Assembly: GCF_900101175.1 (NCBI RefSeq)
Contig: NZ_FNFQ01000015.1
Coordinates: 28,918 to 92,917, forward strand
Origin: Stenotrophomonas pavanii
GTDB lineage: Bacteria > Pseudomonadota > Gammaproteobacteria > Xanthomonadales > Xanthomonadaceae
Reading direction: 5' to 3'
Length of the DNA stretch: 64,000 nt
Shown here: positions 53,397 through 63,300 of the stretch, piece after piece
Position numbering within the stretch: position 1 is the stretch's first letter
Layout of the letters: each line of letters starts with the position of its first letter
Translations under genes and position numbers: made by a program
Notes under the pieces: model-generated
Seen by the model: the letters and a program-made list of their open reading frames with translations, nothing else
What the model was told of the DNA's origin: nothing
Database searches by the model: none

Positions 53397-54695
53397 ATGC
53401 GCAAAGACCCTGTCGAGTGGATCCTGCGCGGCCTGTACTCGGTCGTGCTCTACATCCTGCTGCCGATCACCGTGTACCACCTGGTCTGGCGCGGCTTCCG
53501 GGTCCGTGAGTACTTCCGGCGCTGGGACGAACGCTATGCCTCCTATCCGCAGCCGACCGGCCAGCCGCGGGTGTGGCTGCACGCGGTCTCGGTGGGCGAG
53601 GTCAATGCCGCCGCGCCGCTGGTCAACGCACTGCGCCAGCGGCGCCCGGACATCCGCTGGGTCATCACCACCATCACCCCGACCGGCTCCGAGCGCGTGC
53701 GCGCGCTGTGGGGCGACGCGCTGGACCACGTCTACCTGCCATACGACGTGCCGGGCAGCGTCAACCGCTTCCTCGGCCATTTCCAGCCCAGCCTGGCGCT
53801 GATCCTGGAAACCGAACTGTGGCCGAACATGCTGTTCGGCTGCCGCGACCGCGGCATTCCGGTCTACATCCTCAATGCCCGCCTGTCCGCCCGCTCGCTG
53901 CGTGGCTACCGGCTGCTGGCGGCATTGATCCGCCGTGCGCTGCGCACCGTCACCTGCGTGGCGGCGCAGTCGCAGGACGATGCCGAGCGCTTCGTGCAGC
54001 TGGGGGCCGAGCCCCGCCAGGTGCAGGCCCTGGGCAACCTGAAGTTCGACATCGCCACGCCGGACGTGCAGGGCTTCGTCGAACAGTTCCATGCGCGGGT
54101 ACCGGCCGCACGCCCGGTGTGGATCGCCGCCAGTACCCACGATGGCGAGGAGCAGGCGGTGATCGACCTGCACCGCCGCCTGCGCGCGCAGCATCCGGAT
54201 CTGCTGCTGCTGTGGGCGCCGCGCCATCCCGAGCGGTTCCCCAAGGTGGAAGCGCTGGCACGCGAACAGGGCTGGCGCGTGGCGACCCGCCGCGTGGACC
54301 AGTGGCCGCACGCGGCCACCGACGTGTTCGTCATCGATACGCTCGGCGAGCTGATGCCGTTCTATGCCTGCGCGCAGGTCGCCTTCGTCGGCGGCAGCCT
54401 GCAGGCCATCGGTGGCCACAACCTGCTGGAGCCCGCGGCGATGGGAACGGCGGCGGTGACGGGCCCACACCTGCACAACTTCGCGGAAATCTCCCGGCGC
54501 ATGCGCGAGGCCGGCGCGCTGCTGATCGGCGAGGACGCGCAGGCGGTGGGCGATCTGCTGCAGCACCTGCTCGACGATGCGCAGGCGCGCGAAGACATGG
54601 CCCGCGCGGGCTGCACGCTGGTCAGCAATGGCCGGGGCGCGCTGCAGCGCACGCTGGCCCTGGTCGCGCCGCACCTGCCGCCGCCGCGCGGGTGA
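53397..54695 (+). CDS. waaA: 3-deoxy-D-manno-octulosonic acid (Kdo) transferase
   Basis: 432 residues. It transfers Kdo from CMP-Kdo to lipid IVA, at the cytoplasmic face of the inner membrane. An N-terminal anchor helix (SVVLYILLPITVYHLVW) is followed by a GT-B fold: RVWLHAVSVGEVNAAAPLV (catalytic Glu), ILETELWPNML, GNLKFDI, AASTHDGEEQAV, and FVGGSLQAIGGHNLLEPAA in the donor domain. The short N-terminal extension before the helix is basic. The lipid A acyltransferase gene is divergent, placing two consecutive lipid A steps together. Mono- versus bifunctional activity cannot be inferred. Confidence 0.95.
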   Translation: MRKDPVEWILRGLYSVVLYILLPITVYHLVWRGFRVREYFRRWDERYASYPQPTGQPRVWLHAVSVGEVNAAAPLVNALRQRRPDIRWVITTITPTGSERVRALWGDALDHVYLPYDVPGSVNRFLGHFQPSLALILETELWPNMLFGCRDRGIPVYILNARLSARSLRGYRLLAALIRRALRTVTCVAAQSQDDAERFVQLGAEPRQVQALGNLKFDIATPDVQGFVEQFHARVPAARPVWIAASTHDGEEQAVIDLHRRLRAQHPDLLLLWAPRHPERFPKVEALAREQGWRVATRRVDQWPHAATDVFVIDTLGELMPFYACAQVAFVGGSLQAIGGHNLLEPAAMGTAAVTGPHLHNFAEISRRMREAGALLIGEDAQAVGDLLQHLLDDAQAREDMARAGCTLVSNGRGALQRTLALVAPHLPPPRG

Positions 54696-54702
54696 TCCCG
54701 GC

Positions 54703-54724
54703 GCAGCGGCGTCGGCGCCGCTGC
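54703..54724 (+). terminator. Hairpin downstream of waaA
   Basis: GCAGCGGCG-TCGG-CGCCGCTGC, 9-bp stem, starting 8 bp after the waaA stop, without a T-run. A weaker AGCGAC/GTCGCT dyad around a T-run lies near 54760-54780. Termination is plausible but not certain. Confidence 0.5.
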
Positions 54725-54918
54725 AAGCCATTGTCGTGATCAACTTCATCAATTCTGCTTAGCGACGATTTTTCTGTCGCTGCCGGACCGACCCCGCTGA
54801 TGACAGCGTGCCTGCGATCACAACGCAGCGCGCACGGCACCGATTCCGATTCCGCAGGGCGACGCAGGCTGCCAGCCTGCTGTCGACCGCGCTTGGGCGG
54901 ATATCAAGGGAACTTGCG

Positions 54919-56163
54919 ATGGACGGCGACAGCGGCAGGGACGGCACCGGTGGGGCCCGGCTGGGAATGGACCATCTGGCGGTGGTGGCGCTGACGCTGC
55001 TGGTGGGGGGCAGCGTGATCGCGCTGGTGGGCCAGCACACGGCCGCACAGGCGGGCCCGGCCATCGTGCTGAGCCTGGTGCTGGCTGCATTGGGGGCAGG
55101 CCTGGTGCTGTGCTGCCTGCAGGAGCTGGTAGTGCGGTGGCCGGCGGCCGAGGGCCTGCACGGCTTGCTGGCCGCCAGCTGGGGCTCCCGCGTGGCGGAC
55201 GTGCTCGGCCTGGCCTTGCTGCTGGAACTGGTGGCGACCACGGCGGGGGTGACCCAATCGATGGTCCACCACGCGCATGCGGCGCTGGCTGCGGCAGGCC
55301 TGCAGGCCAGCGACCCGCTGCCGACGCTGGCGGCGGCAGGCGTGGGCCTGCTGCTGGCTGTGTTGGCGCTGCTGCCGCCCCGGCGCGTGGCCCTGGTGGT
55401 GTGCGCCCTGCTGACGGTGAAGATCGGCGTGGGGTTGCTGCTGCTGGCCCTGGCGGCACGCCACGTGCACTACGCGCACTGGATTCCCTGGCTGCCACCG
55501 GCAACCGCCCCGTATCGGTTCGGGCTGGGCGGGGTGCTGGCGGCTGCGGTGCCGCTGCTGGGGATATTTGCCAGCGTCGGCCTGGCCCTGGGCTTTCCTG
55601 CGCTGCGCCGGCAGGGCGCGGCCTGGCAGCCGGCGTTGCTGGCGCTGGTTTCGTTGCTGGCGATGCTGCTGTTGATCGTGCTCGCGGCACTGCAGGCCGG
55701 GCTGGTCGAATTTTCCGCATTGGCCAGCTCCCGGCCACTGTCGGTGGCGTTGCAGGTGCATCCGCAGCTGCAATGGATGCAGCCGTTGCTGCCCTTGGGC
55801 GGTGCGGCGGGACTGGCGGCGCTGCTGCTGGTGCTGCTGATGCTGGCCGTGCGGCTGGCGACGTCGTTGTGGCCACGCCTGCCGGCCGCAGCAGGACGTC
55901 CGGGCGCGGGCCCGGTCACGGTGGCGATCGGGTTGCTGGTGGTGATGCTGGCGCTGTGGCTGCCCCCGGGCAGCCTGCCGGCGCTGCCGGGCAGCGCAAC
56001 CCTGCTGGTGATGGCGGCCCTGTGCCTGGCGGTACTGCGGCCACGGACCGGAGCGCGGCAGGATGCAGCCGCGCGCGGGCTGCTGATGCCGTTGCTGGCG
56101 CCGCTGGCGGTCGCGCTGTGCCTGCTTGCAGCGCTGGAACGCCTGCGGGCGTGGCCGCTCTGA
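54919..56163 (+). CDS. APC-superfamily amino acid permease-like protein
   Basis: 414 residues with about 12 membrane helices and short loops. The start at 54919 has AAGGGA upstream. LAVVALTLLVGGSVIALVGQ with AAQAGPAIVLSLVLAALGAG is the APC TM1-TM2 pattern, though the conserved GSGIF motif is replaced by GGSVIAL. EGLHGLLAASWGSRVADVLG corresponds to the TM3 entry. The rest is very Leu/Ala-rich and diverged from known transporters, so the substrate is unknown and activity uncertain. It follows waaA by 223 bp and converges on tolC. Confidence 0.7.
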   Translation: MDGDSGRDGTGGARLGMDHLAVVALTLLVGGSVIALVGQHTAAQAGPAIVLSLVLAALGAGLVLCCLQELVVRWPAAEGLHGLLAASWGSRVADVLGLALLLELVATTAGVTQSMVHHAHAALAAAGLQASDPLPTLAAAGVGLLLAVLALLPPRRVALVVCALLTVKIGVGLLLLALAARHVHYAHWIPWLPPATAPYRFGLGGVLAAAVPLLGIFASVGLALGFPALRRQGAAWQPALLALVSLLAMLLLIVLAALQAGLVEFSALASSRPLSVALQVHPQLQWMQPLLPLGGAAGLAALLLVLLMLAVRLATSLWPRLPAAAGRPGAGPVTVAIGLLVVMLALWLPPGSLPALPGSATLLVMAALCLAVLRPRTGARQDAAARGLLMPLLAPLAVALCLLAALERLRAWPL

Positions 56164-56212
56164 CCGCCGCCGGGACCCTGCCGCGGCTGGGCGCGCACGG
56201 AAGCATGCCCAC

Positions 56213-56236
56213 AAAAAAGCCACCCTCGCGGGTGGC
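56213..56236 (-). terminator. Terminator of the pcm-tolC operon
   Basis: GCCACCC-TCGC-GGGTGGC (56219-56236). Read leftward it ends in TTTTTT (complement of 56213-56218), giving a classical terminator 27 bp past the tolC stop. Read rightward the exit is TTCTTCGTT, so it may also end the permease transcript. Confidence 0.88.
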
Positions 56237-56262
56237 TTCTTCGTTGCCGGCCAGGCGAAACC

Positions 56263-57621
56263 TCAGTGCGTGGTCGTGGCCGGGTTGCCTGCGTCCTGGG
56301 TCAGCAGCCGGTTGACGTCCTGCAGTTCGGCCACGTCCAGCGCACCCAGCGACTGGCTCAGCAGCAGGCGGTTCTGCAGGAAGGTGTAGCGGGCCTGCGC
56401 ATAGTCCAGCTGCGCCGAGAACAGGATGCGCTGGTTCTGGATCACGTCCAGCACGGTACGGGTACCGACTTCCAGGCCAACCTGCGAGGCGTCATAGGCG
56501 CTCTGTGCCGAAACCACCGCCAGGCGGCGGGCTTCCACTTCGCTGATGCCCTGCACCAGGGTCTGGTACGCATTGCGGGTGTTGCGGTCCAGGGCGCGCT
56601 TCTGCTGCTCGTAGCCGTCCTGGGCGATGTCACGCTGGGCCAGTGCCTGGCGCACGCCGGACTGGGTGGCGCCACCGGCGAAGATCGGCACGCTCAGGGT
56701 CAGGCCGATGCTGTTGGTGCGGGCATCCGGCGACAGCGAGCCGGCGCCGGTGCTGTCACCCCACGTTGCACTCTTGCCCCAGCTGCCGCCCAGCGACAGG
56801 GTCGGGTAGTGGCCGCCGCGGGCGGCCTGCACGCCGGCTTCGGCGGCACTGACCTTCAGTTCCTGCGCCTTCAGCGCCGGATTCTGGGTGGTGGCCTGCT
56901 GCACCAGCTCATCGATGTTGCCGCGGTTGGCCGGCACTTCCGGGCGGAAGTCGGCCGGCAGCCCACGCAGGTTGGTCACCGGCTGGCCGGTCAGTTCGGT
57001 CAGGGCCTGGTAGTTATCGGCGAGGGTGTTCTGCGCAACGATGGTGTTGGCACGCGCCTGGTCGTACTGGGCGCGTGCTTCGTGCACGTCGGTGATCGGC
57101 GCCAGGCCCACTTCCAGGCGCTTGTCGGCGAAGTCGAACTGCTTCTTCGCGGCCGCTTCGTTGGTCTGTGCGGCGTTCAGCGATTCGATCGCCACCAGCA
57201 CGTTGAAGTAGGCCGCCGAGGTGCGCACGATCAGGCTGTCGTTGGCCGAATCGAGGGTGAAATCCGCCGCCTTGCTCAGCTCACGCTGCGAGCGCAGGTT
57301 GTTGATCTGGGTCCAGTTGAACAGCGTCTGGCTACCGTCGATCGTGTAGGTGCGGCGCTTGTTGGTGAACGAGCCGGAATTGGCGTCCGCGTTCGGCTCG
57401 CTGCGCGTGCGGTTCAGCGTGGCCTGGCCGTTGATCTGCGGCAGCAGGGCGGCACGCGCCTGCACGGCGCCTTCCTTGTCGTACAGCCGGGTCGATTCGG
57501 CGGCCGACAGCTGCGGATCGCCATTGCGGGCCATTTCGTAGACCTGCAGCAGGTCGGCGGCATGGGCGGACAACGGCAGCAGGGCAGTGGCCAGCGCAAC
57601 AGCGAGGGATCGGCGGATCAT
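56263..57621 (-). CDS. tolC: Outer-membrane efflux channel TolC (TolCSm)
   Basis: 452 residues from the ATG at 57621 (AAGGAAG upstream). A signal peptide (LAVALATALLPLSAHAA) and then two OEP repeats: LQVYEMARNGDPQLSAAEST, FNVLVAIESLNAAQTNEAAA, RLEVGLAPITDVHEARAQYD, and in the second repeat LEVGTRTVLDVIQNQRILFS. There is no lipobox Cys, as in TolC rather than OprM. It forms the trimeric outer-membrane duct. It is 16 bp behind the pcm-like gene and beyond the smeRo-smeOP genes, matching the described cluster in which this channel serves SmeOP and other pumps. Confidence 0.94.
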   Translation of the reverse strand: MIRRSLAVALATALLPLSAHAADLLQVYEMARNGDPQLSAAESTRLYDKEGAVQARAALLPQINGQATLNRTRSEPNADANSGSFTNKRRTYTIDGSQTLFNWTQINNLRSQRELSKAADFTLDSANDSLIVRTSAAYFNVLVAIESLNAAQTNEAAAKKQFDFADKRLEVGLAPITDVHEARAQYDQARANTIVAQNTLADNYQALTELTGQPVTNLRGLPADFRPEVPANRGNIDELVQQATTQNPALKAQELKVSAAEAGVQAARGGHYPTLSLGGSWGKSATWGDSTGAGSLSPDARTNSIGLTLSVPIFAGGATQSGVRQALAQRDIAQDGYEQQKRALDRNTRNAYQTLVQGISEVEARRLAVVSAQSAYDASQVGLEVGTRTVLDVIQNQRILFSAQLDYAQARYTFLQNRLLLSQSLGALDVAELQDVNRLLTQDAGNPATTTH

Positions 57622-57637
57622 TGCGGCTTCCTTGGAC

Positions 57638-58285
57638 TCAGAGGTGGAACTGGGGGGCCGGGGCGGCACCACGCAGGTAATCGATATCGGTCTCGAACAG
57701 GGACTCGCTGCTGCCGTCGGCCTTGACCAGCAGGGCCTCCATCGCCGGCGAACGGCCGTGGATCACGAACAGCCGACCGCCCGGACGCAGCCACGAAGCG
57801 AACTGTGACGGCACCACGTCGACCGCACCAGTGACACAGATCACGTCAAAGCGGCGTTCGGTCTGCCAGGACAGGGCGTCGGCCACTTCCACACGGACAT
57901 TGGTGCCCAGGCCGGAGGCGTCCAGGCGCGCGCGCGCGGCGGCGGCCAGCTCCGGGTCGATTTCCAGGCTCAGCACGTCGCGCGCCAGCGCGCCGATGCA
58001 GGCCGACAGGAAGCCGCTGCCGGTGCCGATTTCCAGCACTTCGTCACCCGGCTGCAGGTCCAGCGCCTGCAGGGTACGGCCCTCGATGACCGGCTTCATC
58101 ATCTTCTGGCCATTGCCGATCGGCAGTTCGACATCGGCGTAGGCCAGTGCCCGGTGCGCGTCGGCGACGAAGGCCTCGCGCGGCAGGCGGGCCAGGACGT
58201 CGAGCACCTTGATGTCCAGCACGTCCCAGGGACGGATCTGCTGTTCCACCATCAGTTCGCGGGCGTGGGCGTAATCAATCGTCAT
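57638..58285 (-). CDS. pcm: Pcm-like protein (isoaspartate methyltransferase family) with altered active-site motif
   Basis: 215 residues from ATG 58285; TTG at 58294 is an in-frame alternative. The SAM-binding core is clear (LQPGDEVLEIGTGSGFLSAC, LEIDPELAAAARARL, FDVICVTGAVDVVP). The segment that in E. coli Pcm reads GQTIS (substrate carboxylate and catalytic Ser/Thr) reads here GNGQKMMKPVI, so true isoaspartyl repair is doubtful. It is the first gene of the pcm-tolC operon. The gene name follows the published cluster tolCSm-pcm-smeRo-smeO-smeP. Confidence 0.85.
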   Translation of the reverse strand: MTIDYAHARELMVEQQIRPWDVLDIKVLDVLARLPREAFVADAHRALAYADVELPIGNGQKMMKPVIEGRTLQALDLQPGDEVLEIGTGSGFLSACIGALARDVLSLEIDPELAAAARARLDASGLGTNVRVEVADALSWQTERRFDVICVTGAVDVVPSQFASWLRPGGRLFVIHGRSPAMEALLVKADGSSESLFETDIDYLRGAAPAPQFHL

Positions 58286-58425
58286 GAGGTTCAAATCCAG
58301 CGCAGTGGGCCGGCCATTTTACCGGTGCCGGAGGCCGGCGGCGCGCCCAGAGCATCAGCTGCCGGGGGGCCGGGGTCGCAGTGCCGGAAGTCATCGCGAC
58401 CTCCGGTTCATTCAGGTTTGCCGTT

Positions 58426-59103
58426 TCAGCCGGTTCCGGCCCCTCGCGGCGCATACGCGCGCAGGAAGAAGTCGACGCTGGCGGTGACGTGGACCAGAGG
58501 GTCGCACTCCACCGGTGACAGTGGCATGCCGCACATCATATGCATGTGCACTTCGCCCTTGACCAGGGTCAGGAACTGTTCGCCCGCCAGTGCATAGTCG
58601 GCGATCTCCAGTTCGCCACGCTCGGCGCGCGCGCGAAGGAAGTCCGCCAGGGCCTCGCAGGTACGCTCCGGGCCGGCTTTCCAGAACAGCTCGCGCAGGC
58701 GCTCGTCGGTCTCCGGCGACATCATCATGCGCTGGATCGAGATCGCCGCGTCGGAGGTGATCAGCTGGAAGAACGCCAGGCCGATGCCGATCAGCTGGTC
58801 GCGCAGCGGGCCATCCGCATCGGCCACGAACAGCGCGTCGGGCAGCATTTCAATGCACTTGGACTGCACGGCCTCGGAGAACAGGGTCTCCTTGTCGCCG
58901 AAATGGCTGTACACGGTCAGCTTCGAGACACCGGCCTGGGCGGCGATGGTGTCCATGCTCACGCCGGTATAGCCCTGTTCGATGAACAGGGCCTTGGCGG
59001 CATCCAGGATCGCTGCGCGCTTGCCGAGGTCCTTGGGACGCCCGGGTCCGGCGGCCTTGGCAGCAGGCTTGGCCGACGGCTTTCGGGAAGTGGGAGAACT
59101 CAT
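58426..59103 (-). CDS. smeRo: TetR-family repressor SmeRo
   Basis: 225 residues. A basic, Ala/Lys/Pro-rich N-terminal extension (residues 1-28) precedes the TetR helix-turn-helix: AAILDAAKALFIEQGYTGVS, MDTIAAQAGVSKLTVYSHFG, DKETLFSEAV. The C-terminal ligand domain is AefR-like (TetR_C). It is divergent from smeO. In S. maltophilia the SmeRo protein is described as repressing both the smeOP and tolC operons; identity here is by synteny and my reading of the sequence. Confidence 0.9.
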   Translation of the reverse strand: MSSPTSRKPSAKPAAKAAGPGRPKDLGKRAAILDAAKALFIEQGYTGVSMDTIAAQAGVSKLTVYSHFGDKETLFSEAVQSKCIEMLPDALFVADADGPLRDQLIGIGLAFFQLITSDAAISIQRMMMSPETDERLRELFWKAGPERTCEALADFLRARAERGELEIADYALAGEQFLTLVKGEVHMHMMCGMPLSPVECDPLVHVTASVDFFLRAYAPRGAGTG

Positions 59104-59135
59104 CGCGCTAATACTAGACCAAGCGGTTCGATATT

Positions 59136-59160
59136 TATACTATACCGGCCGGTTTATTAA
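59136..59160. promoter_or_regulatory. smeRo/smeO divergent operator
   Basis: A 10-bp perfect palindrome ACCGGCCGGT (59144-59153) is flanked by AT-rich TATACT (59136-59141) and TTTATTAA, and sits between the divergent starts at 59103 and 59222. TATACT could be the -10 of smeO, so binding of a TetR dimer to the palindrome would block it. Candidate SmeRo operator, inferred from position and symmetry. Confidence 0.55.
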
Positions 59161-59221
59161 ATTGGGCCGGCAGTCGCGGCTCCCCCTTAGTTGCAACCCT
59201 GCGTTTTCAGGACGTTGACCG

Positions 59222-60349
59222 ATGAAGATCGTGCGCTGGATGGGCGGTATGGTGTGGGTGGCTGCGCTGGCAGCCTGTTCTGGGCAGGAACAGGCGCCAC
59301 AGGCGGCCGTGCCGGTGCTGGTGGTCCATCCCGGGGAGCAGGCCGGGCAGGCGCCGGCGGCGTTCCCTGGAACGGTACGTGCGCGGCAGGAGAGCCCCTT
59401 GTCGTTCCGCGTCGGCGGCAACCTGGTCAAGCGCCACGTCGATGCCGGGCAACGGGTGAAGAAGGGCGATGTGCTGGCCGAGCTGGACGTGGCCGACTTC
59501 GCGCTGCAGGCCCGTGCCTCGCAGGCACAGCTGGCTGCGGCCGAAGCCGATCTGGTGCGTGCCCGTGATGACCTCAAGCGCTACCAGGTGCTGGCCGACC
59601 AGCAACTGGTCAGCCGCTCGCAGCTGGACCAGCAGTCGGCTGCGTTCAAGGCCGCGCAGGGCCAGGCCAACGCCGCCCGCGCCAACCTCGATGTGCTGCG
59701 CAACCAGGCCGGCTACGCGCAGCTGCGCGCCCCGGCCGACGGCGTGATCGCCAGCCGCGAGGCCGAAGCCGGGCAAGTGGTGTCGGCGGGCCAGACCATC
59801 TTCAACCTGGCCGCCGACGGTGCACGCGAAGTGCTGATCGACCTGCCCGAGGCCACCCTCCGTGACTACGCGGTCGGCCAGCCGGTCGAGGTGGAATTGT
59901 GGAACCGCCCGGGCCAGCGCCTGCCGGGCACGATCCGCGAGATCGCGGCCGCCGCCGACCCGCAGGCCCGCACCTATGCGACCCGGGTCAGCCTGGCGGC
60001 CGATGCGCTGGCCGATGTCGAACTGGGCCAGAGCGCGCGCGTCTACAGCAGTGCCGGCCGCCACGGCACCCTGCAGCTGCCGCTGGGCGCGCTGCAGCGC
60101 GGTGCCAATGGTGCTGCCAGCGTGTGGGTGGTCGATCCGGCCAACAGCACGTTGAAGGCCGCCGCGGTCACCACCGGTGCCTACGGCAGCGAGACGGTGC
60201 CGGTGCTGTCCGGCGTGGGGGCCGGTGACTGGGTGGTCGCCGCAGGCGGCCACCTGCTGCGTGCCGGCCAGCCGGTGATCGCCGTGGACCGGCAGAACCG
60301 GCCGGTGCTGAAGCCGGCCACGCCGGCCGCCGCCAAGGCCAGGGAGTAA
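59222..60349 (+). CDS. smeO: RND efflux periplasmic adaptor SmeO
   Basis: 375 residues. Lipoprotein signal with lipobox LAAC, Cys19 lipidated, so anchored to the inner membrane. Barrel-sandwich half VKRHVDAGQRVKKGDVLAEL, then an alpha-hairpin (about residues 100-165, QAQLAAAEADLVRARDDLKR) and the return YAQLRAPADGVIASREAEAG, then beta-barrel and membrane-proximal domains. It links SmeP to TolC. smeP starts 4 bp downstream, and AGGGAG at the end of smeO serves as its ribosome-binding site. Confidence 0.93.
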   Translation: MKIVRWMGGMVWVAALAACSGQEQAPQAAVPVLVVHPGEQAGQAPAAFPGTVRARQESPLSFRVGGNLVKRHVDAGQRVKKGDVLAELDVADFALQARASQAQLAAAEADLVRARDDLKRYQVLADQQLVSRSQLDQQSAAFKAAQGQANAARANLDVLRNQAGYAQLRAPADGVIASREAEAGQVVSAGQTIFNLAADGAREVLIDLPEATLRDYAVGQPVEVELWNRPGQRLPGTIREIAAAADPQARTYATRVSLAADALADVELGQSARVYSSAGRHGTLQLPLGALQRGANGAASVWVVDPANSTLKAAAVTTGAYGSETVPVLSGVGAGDWVVAAGGHLLRAGQPVIAVDRQNRPVLKPATPAAAKARE

Positions 60350-60353
60350 GCCG

Positions 60354-63300
60354 GTGCGCCGCTTCAATCTTTCCGAGTGGGCGTTGTCCAATCGCCCGCT
60401 GGTGCTGTTCGCGATGCTGGCCTTCGCGCTGATCGGCGCGTGGTCGTACAAGCATCTGGGCCAGTCCGAGGACCCGCCATTCACGTTCAAGGCGATGGTG
60501 GTGCGCACGCTTTGGCCGGGCGCCACCGCCGAACAGGTCTCGCGCCAGGTGACCGAGCCGATCGAGAAGGCGCTGATGAACACCGGCGAGTACGAGTTCA
60601 TCCGCTCGTATTCGCGCCCGGGCGAATCGCAGGTCATCTTCATGGCGCGCGACAGCCTGCGTTCCAGGCAGATCCCGGACCTGTGGTACCAGGTGCGCAA
60701 GCGCGTGGGTGACATCCGCCCGACGCTGCCGCGCGAGATCGTCGGCCCGTTCTTCAACGATGAGTTCGGCGACACCTACGGCAACATCTACGCCTTGACC
60801 GGCAAGGGCTTCGACTACGCGGTGATGCGCGACTACGCCGACCGCATCCAGCTGGAACTGCAGCGCGTGCCCGACGTCGGCAAGATCGACCTGGTCGGCC
60901 TGCAGGACGAGAAGGTCTGGATCGAGCTGTCCAACACCCGCCTGGCCACGCTGGGCGTGTCGATGCAGCAGGTGCAGCAGGCGCTGGCGGACCAGAACGC
61001 GGTCACCGGCACCAGCTTCTTCGAGACCGCCACCGACCGCGTGCAGTTGCGCGTGACCGGCCAGTTCAACGACATCGACGCGATCCGGCAGTTCCCGATC
61101 CGTGCTGGCGACCGCACCGTGCACCTGGGTGACATCGCCGAGGTCAAGCGCGGCTTCGCCGATCCGGCGTCGCCGAAGATGCGCTTCATGGGCGAAGAGG
61201 CGATCGGCCTTGCGGTGGCGATGAAGGATGGCGGTGACATCCTCAAGCTCGGTGCCAACCTTGATGCCGAGTTCCAACGGCTGCAGAAGACCCTGCCGGC
61301 CGGCATGCAGCTGCGCAAGGTCTCCGACCAGCCGCAATCGGTGGAAGAGTCGGTCGGCGAGTTCGTGCAGGTGCTGACCGAGGCGGTGGTGATCGTGCTG
61401 CTGGTCAGCTTCTTCTCGCTGGGCCTGCGTACCGGCCTGGTGGTGGGCGTCACCATTCCGCTGGTGCTGGCGATGACCTTCTTCGTCATGCACTACTTCG
61501 ACATCGGCCTGCACAAGATCTCGCTGGGCGCGCTGGTGCTGGCGCTGGGCCTGCTGGTGGACGATGCGATCATCGCGGTGGAGATGATGGCCACCAAGAT
61601 GGAGCAGGGCTTCGATCGCCTGCGTGCGGCCAGTTTCGCCTGGGAATCCACGGCGTTCCCGATGTTGACCGGCACCCTGATCACCGCGGCCGGCTTCCTG
61701 CCGATCGCCACGGCGGCATCGAGTACCGGTGAATACACCCGTTCGCTGTTCCAGGTGGTGACCATCGCGCTGGTGGTGTCGTGGATCGCTGCGGTGCTGT
61801 TCATCCCGTACCTGGGCGACAAGATGCTGCCGGACCTGTTCAACCCGCAGCCGCCGAAGCCCGGCAGCCTGTCCGCGCGCTGGCGGGCCAGGCGCCAGCA
61901 GTGGGCCGATCGCTATCCGGCGCTGGCCAACCTGATCGCACCGCCGCAGCACGGGCATGACCACGATCCCTACCAGCGCCCGTTCTACCGCAGCTTCCGT
62001 CGCTTCCTCGACGCCTGCCTGCGCCGCCGCTGGTGGGTGATCGCCGCAACCATCGCCCTGTTCGTGTTCTCGCTGATGATGTTCCGCTTCGTGCCGCAGC
62101 AGTTCTTCCCGGATTCGACCCGGCCGGAGCTGATGGTGGACATCGAGCTGGCCGAGGGCGCATCGCTGCGTTCGACCCAGGCCCAGGCCGAGAAGCTGGA
62201 GAAGCTGCTGTCCGGCCGCGAGGGCATCGCCAACTACGTGTCCTACGTGGGCACCGGTTCGCCGCGCTTCTACCTGCCGCTGGACCAGCAGCTGCCGGCG
62301 ACCAACTTCGCCCAGTTCGTGGTGCTGGCCAAGGACATCAAATCGCGCGAAAGCACCCGTGACTGGCTGCTGCACGAAGTGATCCCGAAGTTCCCGGATG
62401 TGCAGATGCGCGTGACCCGGCTGGAGAACGGCCCGCCGGTCGGCTACCCGGTGCAGATGCGCATCTCCGGCGAGCACATCGAGAAGGTGCAGGCGATCGC
62501 GCGCCAGGTCGAGGCCAAGGTGCGTGAGAACCCGCACGTGATGAACGTGAACCTGGACTGGAGCGAGCCGAGCAAGGTGGTGCGGCTGGTGATCGACCAG
62601 GAGCGGGCCCGCGCGCTGGGCGTGAGCAGTGCCCAGGTCAGCCAGTTCCTGGCCAGTTCGCTGGCCGGCCAGTCGGTGAGCGTGTATCGCGAAGGCAACC
62701 GCCAGATCGAGATGCTGCTGCGCGGGCCGGCCGATGAGCGCAACCAGCTGGAACTGCTGTCCAGCCTGTCGATGCCGACCGCCAATGGCGGCAGCATCAC
62801 GCTCTCGCAGGTGGCGACGATGGAGTACGGTTTCGAGGACGGCATCATCTGGCACCGCAACCGGTTGCCGACCGTGACCGTGCGCGCCGACATCAGCGAT
62901 GGCATGCAGGCGCTGGACGTGGTGCACCAGATCGTGCCCACGCTGGACGGCATCCGCGCCGAGCTGCCCAGCGGCTACCTGCTGGAAACCGGCGGTACCG
63001 TGGAGGATTCGGCGCGTGGCCAGAACTCGATCAAGGCCGGCATGCCGCTGTTCCTGGTGGTGGTGGCCACGCTGCTGATGCTGCAGCTGCGCAGCTTCTC
63101 GCGAGCAGCGATGGTGCTGGTGACCGCACCGCTGGGCATCATCGGTGCGACCCTGTTCCTGCTGCTGTTCCGCGCGCCGTTCGGCTTCGTGGCGCTGCTG
63201 GGCACGATCGCCCTGGCCGGCATGATCATGCGCAACTCGGTGATCCTGATCGACCAGATCCAGCAGGACATCGATGCCGGGCACGACCGCTGGCATTCGA

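Noticed and set aside
60168..63296. Minus-strand open frame of about 1,040 codons opposite smeP
   Set aside because: It mirrors the codons of the RND pump; its product is rich in His, Gln and Arg, with no start signal or family.
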